From Parasalinivibrio latis (GTDB lineage Bacteria > Pseudomonadota > Gammaproteobacteria > Enterobacterales > Vibrionaceae): a stretch of DNA of 64,000 nt. This document shows, in pieces, positions 10,135-17,774 of the stretch. The notes under the pieces are model-generated. The model was given only the letters and a program-made list of their open reading frames with translations, ran no database searches and was not told the DNA's origin. The stretch is taken from positions 744,001 through 808,000 of the forward strand of contig NZ_CP098812.1 of the NCBI RefSeq assembly GCF_036825535.1, read 5' to 3'. Numbering within the stretch: position 1 is the first letter of the stretch; each line of letters begins with the position of its first letter. A program made the translations under genes and the position numbers.

Positions 10135-10623
10135 TTAAAAGTCACGGGGCAAATTTGTATTTAAGCCGTTGTGGTCAATAGCTCCGAATCTGACACCTGA
10201 CAGTATCCATGAAGTCGTCAGTTGGGCTACTGAATCAGCAGGCAGTCTTAGTCTGCCTTTCATCGAGCATTCCCAGATAACCAATATTCGATACCCTTGA
10301 TCCAATAACTGTTGGATATTGCGAAGATCTCTATTCCGGTTCCCTACCAGCTTTGGGGCCCAAAACTCCCTTCTGGACTTGGGAATTTTTGACAAATGAC
10401 AGTTATGCAGGTGCCAGAAACATCCGTTGATGAATATAACGGCATTGTGTTTGCGAAGCCATAAATCAGGTTTTCCCGGAAACTGTACCGCATTGAGCCG
10501 ATAGCGAAATCCTTTATGATAGAGCATCGTTCGAACAAACCGTTCGGGTGCAGTGTCCTTAGATTTTATCGCTTTCATATTGCGATGTCGGTGACCAGAG
10601 GTAGTGCTTAAATCGGTGCGCAT
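10135..10623 (-). CDS. vsr: Very short patch repair (Vsr) endonuclease
   Basis: Vsr nicks DNA 5' of the T in T:G mismatches created when 5-methylcytosine deaminates. The 162-aa protein shows the family core: KSKDTAPE near residue 21, the metal-binding aspartate in GKPDLWL (D53, equivalent to D51 in E. coli Vsr), and FINGCFWHLHNC at 64-75 with the conserved zinc-site His/Cys residues. RILVIWEC follows at 112-119. It is divergent from a 5-cytosine methyltransferase gene 250 bp away, the usual vsr-dcm partnership. The base composition is AT-richer than the flanking core genes. Confidence 0.92.
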   Translation of the reverse strand: MRTDLSTTSGHRHRNMKAIKSKDTAPERFVRTMLYHKGFRYRLNAVQFPGKPDLWLRKHNAVIFINGCFWHLHNCHLSKIPKSRREFWAPKLVGNRNRDLRNIQQLLDQGYRILVIWECSMKGRLRLPADSVAQLTTSWILSGVRFGAIDHNGLNTNLPRDF

Positions 10624-10733
10624 ATTTGTATAAGAGTCTTTATCCGTTTAATACCTGCAATTAACGCTGTATTGCCTTGTTTTTAGGGCCTAAGCCTGCT
10701 TTGGCGCAATAGAGTTAATGAACTACGATGCAA

Positions 10734-10784
10734 TCATTTTGCAGGTTGAAAGTTAGTCTATAGCTGTTATTGGTTGCAAAATGA
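10734..10784. promoter_or_regulatory. Inverted repeat in the vsr/methyltransferase divergent promoter region
   Basis: TCATTTTGCA at 10734-10743 is perfectly reverse-complemented by TGCAAAATGA at 10775-10784, with a 31-bp spacer. It lies between two divergently transcribed genes and could be an operator or a leader hairpin. No controller (C-protein) gene is seen nearby. Confidence 0.4.
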
Positions 10785-10873
10785 ACAGTTGGGTGACCTT
10801 CAATCTAAAGTGATTGTCTCTTGATCTTAGCCTGGTATCATTGCTCGACATTAAAACCGACTAGTGTGGATCT

Positions 10874-12415
10874 ATGGAAACGGGCGAGATTTTAGTTATT
10901 GATTTGTTTGCCGGACCGGGAGGTTTGGGTGAAGGTGTATCCTCATGTATGCACGAAAATGGTAACTACCCGTTTAAAATTGGGGTGTCAGTAGAGAAAG
11001 AGCCCTCGGCACACACAACTCTTACAACCCGGGCATTGTATAGGAAGCTAAAAGACAATCCTGAATCGCTATCTGATTACTTCCGGTATCTGGAAGGACG
11101 GATCAGCCGAAAGGAGCTATTTGAGCTCTATCCTCAATTAGCCGTAGAGGCCATGGCTGAAACCTTAGATAGCCCTCGTGCGCTTGGGGCAGATAATACC
11201 ATTATACATGCGCGAATTAGAGAATTAGTGGATAGTCATGTTGGCCCCAAAGTCGTGATTGGAGGTCCACCATGCCAAGCGTATTCATTGGCTGGTCGTT
11301 CACGAAATGCCGGAAATAAAGATTATCGAGCTGAAACTGATAGCAGAAATTTTTTGTACAAGGAGTATCTTGAGGTACTTTCAATTGCGCAACCAGATAT
11401 TTTTGTTATGGAAAATGTTAGGGGTATTCTTTCAGCAAAAGTGGGTGGTGAACTGGTATTTCCCAAAATACTCAATGACCTTAGAAATCCAGGAATAGTT
11501 ACTGGAAATTCAAAAATTAAGGGGTACCGGGTTTACTCGTTGGTGCATGAAGCAGAAGAGCCATTGAACCCAGACTACCTCAATTTTAGTGACTACCTTA
11601 TTAAAGCCGAGGAGTATGGGGTTCCTCAGGCTAGGCATCGAGTGATTCTCCTCGGAGTTAGAGAGGATATCAGCAAGATACCTAATGTGCTCAGTACTTT
11701 TGACTCTGAAGTTACAGTAGAGCAAGTCATAGGTGACCTTCCACATCTGCGCAGCGGAATTTCAAAGAAAAAAGATAGTGAAGTTGAATGGAGAAAGTTG
11801 GTCACTGAAAATAGTGAACGAGTTTTCGGGTTACTAGAGGGCAAATTTGGCTGGGGAGTTGCGCAAAATGTAGTTGGAAAGCTCAGGCCGAAAAGTGGTT
11901 TAAAGAGAAAAGAAACTGCAAATAACCATGAACAAGGAATGTTACCAGAACATTTGAAAAGTTGGTATAAGAACAATTGCCCTTCGGTAATACTGAATCA
12001 TGAGACAAGGACTCATATGGATACCGATTTGGCGAGATATGCTTATAGTGCTGGCTATACGGAGCTAAATCGAGGCATCTGTCCTAAATCCAGAGACTAC
12101 CCAGATGAACTGGCTCCACAACATGAGAACTGGAAATCAGGTTCTCACGCCGACAGATTTCGAACTCAGGCTGCAAATAAATGTGCTACTACTGTAACCA
12201 GTCATATATCGAAAGATGGGCATTATTTTATTCACTATGATCCAAGTCAGTGCAGAAGTTTAACTGTTAGAGAAGCTGCTCGTTTACAAACATTTCCCGA
12301 TAACTATCTATTTGAAGGCACTAGAACACAGCAGTATGTTCAGGTTGGTAATGCCGTTCCTCCTTATTTAGCAAAACAACTCGGAGAAATAGTTTTAAAA
12401 GTTCTTTCTTATTGA
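10874..12415 (+). CDS. DNA (cytosine-5-)-methyltransferase
   Basis: This is a 513-aa C5-cytosine DNA methyltransferase that would mark self DNA. Motif I is IDLFAGPGGLGEG at 9-21, the catalytic PCQ loop is GGPPCQAYS with Cys134, and motif VI is MENVRGIL with the ENV triad at 180-182. A QARHRVILLGVR motif VIII follows, and QVGNAVPP (motif X) is near residue 490. About 90 extra residues sit between motifs I and IV, so it is longer than E. coli Dcm (472 aa). Target specificity cannot be read from sequence. It is divergent from vsr and precedes the GHKL-Z1-DUF4420-AIPR operon, being separated from that operon by a terminator. Confidence 0.93.
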   Translation: METGEILVIDLFAGPGGLGEGVSSCMHENGNYPFKIGVSVEKEPSAHTTLTTRALYRKLKDNPESLSDYFRYLEGRISRKELFELYPQLAVEAMAETLDSPRALGADNTIIHARIRELVDSHVGPKVVIGGPPCQAYSLAGRSRNAGNKDYRAETDSRNFLYKEYLEVLSIAQPDIFVMENVRGILSAKVGGELVFPKILNDLRNPGIVTGNSKIKGYRVYSLVHEAEEPLNPDYLNFSDYLIKAEEYGVPQARHRVILLGVREDISKIPNVLSTFDSEVTVEQVIGDLPHLRSGISKKKDSEVEWRKLVTENSERVFGLLEGKFGWGVAQNVVGKLRPKSGLKRKETANNHEQGMLPEHLKSWYKNNCPSVILNHETRTHMDTDLARYAYSAGYTELNRGICPKSRDYPDELAPQHENWKSGSHADRFRTQAANKCATTVTSHISKDGHYFIHYDPSQCRSLTVREAARLQTFPDNYLFEGTRTQQYVQVGNAVPPYLAKQLGEIVLKVLSY

Positions 12416-12424
12416 AATAGATAT

Positions 12425-12446
12425 CCGCCTTTAAAAGGCGGTTTTT
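12425..12446 (+). terminator. Rho-independent terminator after the methyltransferase gene
   Basis: CCGCCTTT pairs with AAAGGCGG across a very short loop and is followed by TTTTT, starting 9 bp after the methyltransferase stop. It implies that the downstream ATPase operon has its own promoter in 12447-12621. Confidence 0.8.
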
Positions 12447-12621
12447 CGTAATTTACCATATAGCGTAGCTGTTTTGGTAATCGGAAGTTTTGGGGTTCAT
12501 TTCAGGTACCTATTGGAAACAATTATAGGTATTCACATTGATGATATATGCCTGAAAATTTTTTGTCATACGTATCAAAGGTGATAGTCTCGTCTGTGAA
12601 TAATATATCCATAAAGAAACT

Positions 12622-14127
12622 ATGAGTACTATGACGTCAAGTAAACAGCCTGAAGTTCGTTATTTAGATGCTGCTCCCTATGCTTCAGCACTTATTGAGG
12701 GACATCGAGACTTTGGTTACAGTCTCAAAACTGCTTTGGCTGATATTATAGATAACTCCATTTCTGCTGGTGCTGATCGGGTTAATCTCGTGGTTGATAC
12801 CATTTCAAATTCTCCATCAGTTGTCATCGCTGATAATGGCTGTGGCATGAGCGAAAGTGAATTACTTGAAGCGATGAGATTAGGTAGTAAAAATCCCACG
12901 TTTGACCGGTTGCCTTCTGAACTTGGGCGATTTGGTTTAGGCCTAAAAAGTGCAAGTTTTTCCCAGTGCCGCTCGCTTACTGTTATAACTAGGCAAGATG
13001 GGATTACATCATGTGCTCGCTGGGATTTAGATCTAGTTGCAGACACAAATGAGTGGACATTAGAGTTAATTGACGATTACGAAAATGAGTTAGGCTATGA
13101 CTTGCTCGGCGAGATTGGAACAATTGTTGTTTGGAAAAAATTAGATCGACTAGTAGGTGAAATTGATACATCGGAAAAAAAAATTGAGCATATGAATGCA
13201 GAATTCTCTCTTGCTGAGAGACATTTAAGGCTTACTTTTCATCGATTTCTAGAAAATCATAGGCGACAGGTCCAAATAAGTATCAATAATCGACAATTAG
13301 CCCCGTTAGACCCAATGGCTTCTTGCCATCCATCGACTCAGAAGGATCCTGACGATAACATCCGTTTATCTAATGGCAATGTTCGCATTCGCAGCTATAC
13401 CATTCCGCACTACAAAAAAATGAGTCAATATGAATGGGATGAGCTTGGTGGGCCAGAAGGTCACCTAAAGTCCCAAGGATTATACATATATCGAGAAAAT
13501 AGATTAATTATTGCAGGGAGCTGGCTGGGACTTGCTAAGCAAACTGAACTAACAAAATTAAGTCGAATAGCCATCGATATACCTAATACGATGGATGCGC
13601 AATGGAAAATTGATGTAAAAAAATCTTCGGCACAGCTTCCTCAACCAGTTCGAGAGCGACTCAAGCGAATCATAGAGCGTTTTGTTGGTTCTTCCAAAAG
13701 AACATATCGAAGCCGGGGGCAAAGACTAGTTGAAGGTACGATGCATCCTATTTGGAATCGGGTTCAAATGGAAGGGCGAATACACTTCAAACCCAATTCA
13801 GAACATCCAGTATTTCAAGCTTATATAAATTGTCTGCCTCATGAATTGCAAGAAGGGTTTGAACGCTGTATCAGATTGCTTGGTGCTGGCTTACCTATTG
13901 ATGCGCTTCATACCGAGCTGGTGGGTAACGCTGAAGCAATTGTTGCAATGCAAACTTCTGAAGCAGATTTGAATCAAGTCGTGATTGACCTTACTGATGC
14001 ATTGCTTGTTAGCAATGTTACTCCAGACAGAATCAAAGATGTTCTCCAAAATTATCCATTATTGCAATCAAACTGGGATGTCTCAGAGCGACTAGTTGCA
14101 AATTATCTCAAGGAAAAAGGCCTATGA
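12622..14127 (+). CDS. GHKL-family ATPase (MutL/MORC-like) of a defence operon
   Basis: This 501-aa protein has a GHKL ATP-binding fold at its N-terminus: ADIIDNS at 40-46 (catalytic-type acidic residue and Mg-binding Asn), ADNGCGM at 70-76 (G1 box) and GRFGLGLKSAS at 102-112 (G2 box). No HisKA or receiver domain is present, so it is not a two-component kinase. The middle and C-terminal parts are of unrecognised fold. Iyer, Abhiman and Aravind described such MutL/MORC-like ATPases as parts of restriction-like operons. It starts a four-gene operon, and its stop overlaps the next start by 4 nt (ATGA). It likely acts as an ATP-driven clamp or DNA remodeller, but this is inferred from the family only. 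Confidence 0.82.
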   Translation: MSTMTSSKQPEVRYLDAAPYASALIEGHRDFGYSLKTALADIIDNSISAGADRVNLVVDTISNSPSVVIADNGCGMSESELLEAMRLGSKNPTFDRLPSELGRFGLGLKSASFSQCRSLTVITRQDGITSCARWDLDLVADTNEWTLELIDDYENELGYDLLGEIGTIVVWKKLDRLVGEIDTSEKKIEHMNAEFSLAERHLRLTFHRFLENHRRQVQISINNRQLAPLDPMASCHPSTQKDPDDNIRLSNGNVRIRSYTIPHYKKMSQYEWDELGGPEGHLKSQGLYIYRENRLIIAGSWLGLAKQTELTKLSRIAIDIPNTMDAQWKIDVKKSSAQLPQPVRERLKRIIERFVGSSKRTYRSRGQRLVEGTMHPIWNRVQMEGRIHFKPNSEHPVFQAYINCLPHELQEGFERCIRLLGAGLPIDALHTELVGNAEAIVAMQTSEADLNQVVIDLTDALLVSNVTPDRIKDVLQNYPLLQSNWDVSERLVANYLKEKGL

Positions 14128-16829
14128 GCAGCAGGCAACAAGTATTAGATATGGTTGAAGCAGGGCTATACAATCAGCCTCGTAAATCTGAAGATGAGCT
14201 GAGAGGCTTAGTTAAGAGTATTGCAAGGATAGTAGATAGTAATTTAAGTGACTCAGTGATCGAGGCAATAGCTCGTGAGATTGAGTCAAAGCAGGGAATT
14301 AAAGTGGGCCTCGGTTCGATAGTAGATAGCGTCAAATTTAAACCTTGGTTAGACGATGCAAAATCGGAAATAGACCCCTTCTATTGGAAAAGATATGAGA
14401 AGTTGCTGCTAAAAACTGGATTACCTAGAGACGTTATTACAGGTACGGATATCGTTACCGACAAGATACTTGGCCGATTAGGAAATCCTAAAGAATGTTC
14501 CTCATGGGATCGTAGAGGTATGGTTGTTGGTCACGTACAAAGTGGCAAAACACTGAATTATACAAGTTTGATCTGTAAGGCGGCCGATGCAGGGTATCGC
14601 CTAATAATTGTTGTCGCAGGCATACACAATAACTTAAGAAATCAAACTCAAATTCGAATCGATGAAGGATTCATAGGTCGAGATACAGGAAAAAGCTCCG
14701 ATAAGAAGAATGGAAATGCTAAGCATGTTATCGGTGTTGGACATTTTGATTCGAATAGAACTCCAGTTAGCCTGACGAATACGTCTAGAGATTTTAATAA
14801 GCCTACCGCATCAACAAATACCAGTGAGATAGACTCGTATAGAGTGCCAGTCGTTTTAGTTATTAAAAAGAATCACCGAACACTTGAAAATCTTCTTGAA
14901 TGGCTTAAAGACAACAGTGCTCGTGGTGATAAAGAAATGATCGACCAGCCAATGCTGCTCATCGATGATGAGGCTGATAACGCATCAATCAACACTAAAT
15001 ACAGTAATCAATTGGTAACCAAGATCAATGGGCAAATACGTGATCTCTTAAAAATGTTTCATCGTAGCTGTTATGTGGGTTATACAGCAACTCCTTTTGC
15101 TAATATTTTCATTGATCCGGATGAAAACCACGATGTACACAAAGAGGATCTATTCCCTAAAGATTTCATTATTGGTCTCGATGCGCCTACTAACTACTTT
15201 GGTCCAAAGAAAATATTTATCGATGGTCTGCCTGATGACGCTGAGCCAACTTGGTTAAGGAGCATTTCGGATAATGAAGACCTCCTACCGATAAAGCATA
15301 AAATTGATCATGAGATCTATCAGTTACCAGATTCACTCATGTTTGCTTTGCGTACTTTTCTGTTATCGCGAGCTATTAGAAATTTAAGAGGTCAATCAAG
15401 CTCTCATTGTTCAATGCTTGTGAATGCCAGTCGATTTACACGAGTTCAAAGTCAGCTTAAAAACCGATTGCATGAGGCGCTGGAAAAAATCCTAAACTCT
15501 TTGAGATTAAACTCATCTGTAACTACGGCGTTGAAGGACCCTGAAATCAAAGCTTTGTTTGATGTATGGGAAGCAGAGTATCAAGACACTGAATTTGACT
15601 GGGGTAAGATACAAAAAACTATTTTTGATGCAATAGCATCAGCCAAGGTTGTTGAAGTTAACAGTCAAGCCAACGAATTAGACTACTCGAATACAGGTGA
15701 TAGAGGGCAAACTGTTATTGCTGTTGGTGGTTTCTCTCTCTCGCGCGGGTTGACGCTTGAGGGGCTCACAGTTACTTGGTTCCTGCGAAATACCATGATG
15801 TACGACACCTTAATGCAAATGGGACGATGGTTTGGTTATCGAAATGGATTTGAAGACTTGTGCCGAATTTGGATGCCTGATGATGCTATAGATTGGTATG
15901 CCTTTATCGCCAACGCAGCTGAAGAACTTCATGATGAACTTAAAACAATGGAGCAAGCCAAGGCGACTCCTGAAGACTTTGGACTTGCAGTTCGCAGTCA
16001 CCCGGCATCATTGTTGGTTACCGCAAAAAATAAGATGGGAGCTGGTCGCGAAGTTACCACTCTTGTTGGTCTTTCAAATAGATTTATAGAGACAGCTAAG
16101 GTCAGTATTGATCCTAAAGAGATAAATGCGAATATAGATGTAGCTAAAAAGCTTATTTCTAAACTACACCAAGCCACTTTCAATATTGAAAATACCCCTT
16201 GGGGAATATTACTTCGTGATGTGCCAATACAATATATAGATGAGTTCCTAGCAGGTTGGAGCAATACACCTGAGAGTGTGATTACTGAAACAGGGCCAGT
16301 CAGAAGATATCTAAGCGAACGAAAAGAAGATGAGTTGGCTCTATGGGACTTGCTAATACCAAGTCTACAAAAAGGAGATAAAGACAATACGCTGGGGGTT
16401 AGTATTATCCCTACAAACCGTTCTATTAATCTGGATGATTTGAAAGATGGGTATATGTCCTTTAGTGGTAAAAAGATGAGGGTTGCATCTAGAGGTATCG
16501 AAAAAGCGGGTGTTGAGCCAAGTAAGGCGCAAGCTGCTGAAAACTCATATGATAAGAATGGTAACTACCCAGACTCAATCTATCGGCAAGTACGAGATAA
16601 GCCTTTATTTATTCTGCATTTTGTTAAAGCAAAAGCTCCAAGAGGCAAAGAAGGTGATGGTAGAGTTGCTTTGATTCCGCATCATCCTGTTGTTGCTTGG
16701 GGGATTAGCCTTCCAGTTTCAAAAAAAGCATCGGAGAAAGTTGCTTATATTGTTAACACACAACGCTACAAAGAACTCTACGGTGAAGATGATATCGATG
16801 AGGAATATGAGGCTGAATTGAATGGATGA
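14124..16829 (+). CDS. Z1-domain helicase-like NTPase
   Basis: This 901-aa protein carries the Z1 domain, which is associated with superfamily II-type helicase motifs. Walker A is GHVQSGKT at 136-143, Walker B is LLIDDEADNAS at 278-288, and the helicase motif III-like GYTATPFANIF is at 319-329. A C-terminal motor-like region (GGFSLSRGLTLEGLTV, then MQMGRWFGYR) includes a likely arginine finger. The start overlaps the ATPase stop by 4 nt and the 3' end overlaps the next gene by 8 nt, so the products are probably made in fixed ratio. Predicted role: the NTP-driven translocase of the system. No function has been tested here. Confidence 0.85.
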   Translation: MSSRQQVLDMVEAGLYNQPRKSEDELRGLVKSIARIVDSNLSDSVIEAIAREIESKQGIKVGLGSIVDSVKFKPWLDDAKSEIDPFYWKRYEKLLLKTGLPRDVITGTDIVTDKILGRLGNPKECSSWDRRGMVVGHVQSGKTLNYTSLICKAADAGYRLIIVVAGIHNNLRNQTQIRIDEGFIGRDTGKSSDKKNGNAKHVIGVGHFDSNRTPVSLTNTSRDFNKPTASTNTSEIDSYRVPVVLVIKKNHRTLENLLEWLKDNSARGDKEMIDQPMLLIDDEADNASINTKYSNQLVTKINGQIRDLLKMFHRSCYVGYTATPFANIFIDPDENHDVHKEDLFPKDFIIGLDAPTNYFGPKKIFIDGLPDDAEPTWLRSISDNEDLLPIKHKIDHEIYQLPDSLMFALRTFLLSRAIRNLRGQSSSHCSMLVNASRFTRVQSQLKNRLHEALEKILNSLRLNSSVTTALKDPEIKALFDVWEAEYQDTEFDWGKIQKTIFDAIASAKVVEVNSQANELDYSNTGDRGQTVIAVGGFSLSRGLTLEGLTVTWFLRNTMMYDTLMQMGRWFGYRNGFEDLCRIWMPDDAIDWYAFIANAAEELHDELKTMEQAKATPEDFGLAVRSHPASLLVTAKNKMGAGREVTTLVGLSNRFIETAKVSIDPKEINANIDVAKKLISKLHQATFNIENTPWGILLRDVPIQYIDEFLAGWSNTPESVITETGPVRRYLSERKEDELALWDLLIPSLQKGDKDNTLGVSIIPTNRSINLDDLKDGYMSFSGKKMRVASRGIEKAGVEPSKAQAAENSYDKNGNYPDSIYRQVRDKPLFILHFVKAKAPRGKEGDGRVALIPHHPVVAWGISLPVSKKASEKVAYIVNTQRYKELYGEDDIDEEYEAELNG

Positions 16830-17772
16830 TTCACCATGGAAGGATCTAGAGCCCAGCGATGCAAGAAGGGTTAATAATAACGGCCAGTTTGACTTTTTTT
16901 GGGTTGTTGTGGAGGAAAAAATGCCTGCGCTTATGCTTAGATTGCCCAATGAGCCAATCAGCAAGCCCAAGCTTCCTGAACTTAAAAATCTCATTGCTAC
17001 CTTTAGGATAATTTCTGGCCGCTGGGCATTCGTTCTCGCCCTTAAAGAAAATAGCCAAGCGGAGCTTTTTGAAACCCTCTGCAGAGATGTCGTTGAGTCA
17101 GGTGAGAAGGCTTCCAATTTAGATGAAGCACTCTCTAGGGCAATACAACGGACTAAAAGATGGCATCACCTTTTACGCTCAGGTCGTTCAGAGGGGCTTT
17201 CTATTGAGGAACAGCGAGGTCTAATAGGTGAATTAGCTCTTCTTCGAGAGCTCGCGATTAGTTTTGGTTCTGAAATGGCGATTGAAGCATGGAAAGGGCC
17301 TTCTGGGGCTCCAAAAGACTTTGAGTTAATTGGATGCTGTATTGAAGTTAAAACGCGAAGAACTGCTGCAACACCTTCAATTTCTATTTCATCAGCAGAT
17401 CAACTAGCTGATTGTGATGGTGGGCATTTATTTCTGAGTGTTACTAATGTTGAATCTGCAATTATACTTGAAGGCATGACGCTGCATGACTATGTAGCGC
17501 TAACCGAGGATTTATTTCAGGAAGATTGTAGCGCATATACGAAGTGGGAGGATACAATTTACTCAACAGGGTATGACCCATTAAATAAGTACGATAATCG
17601 CCGTTGGTTGATAAGGTCCACCACTTATTATGAAGTGCGAGAAGGTTTCCCTCGTATTAATTGCCCATTACCACAAGGCGTACAGAACGTAAGATATTCT
17701 ATTTCTTTAGATGCCTGTGAGCCTTTTAAAGTAAATGATAATACCGTTAATTATCTCCGAGAGTTTATATAG
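16822..17772 (+). CDS. PD-(D/E)XK motif (DUF4420) protein, candidate nuclease
   Basis: This 316-aa protein has a recognisable PD-(D/E)XK nuclease core: E137 in GELALLRE, D166 in APKDFEL, then E175-V-K177 in CCIEVKTRR. Those are the expected acidic residues and lysine of a metal-dependent nuclease, all intact. The N-terminal 100 residues form a small separate module of unknown role. It overlaps the Z1 gene by 8 nt and ends 2 bp before the AIPR gene. By position and motif it is the best candidate for the DNA-cutting subunit. The alternative is a non-cleaving structural member of the fold, though the intact residues argue against that. Confidence 0.82.
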   Translation: MDDSPWKDLEPSDARRVNNNGQFDFFWVVVEEKMPALMLRLPNEPISKPKLPELKNLIATFRIISGRWAFVLALKENSQAELFETLCRDVVESGEKASNLDEALSRAIQRTKRWHHLLRSGRSEGLSIEEQRGLIGELALLRELAISFGSEMAIEAWKGPSGAPKDFELIGCCIEVKTRRTAATPSISISSADQLADCDGGHLFLSVTNVESAIILEGMTLHDYVALTEDLFQEDCSAYTKWEDTIYSTGYDPLNKYDNRRWLIRSTTYYEVREGFPRINCPLPQGVQNVRYSISLDACEPFKVNDNTVNYLREFI

Positions 17773-17774
17773 AC

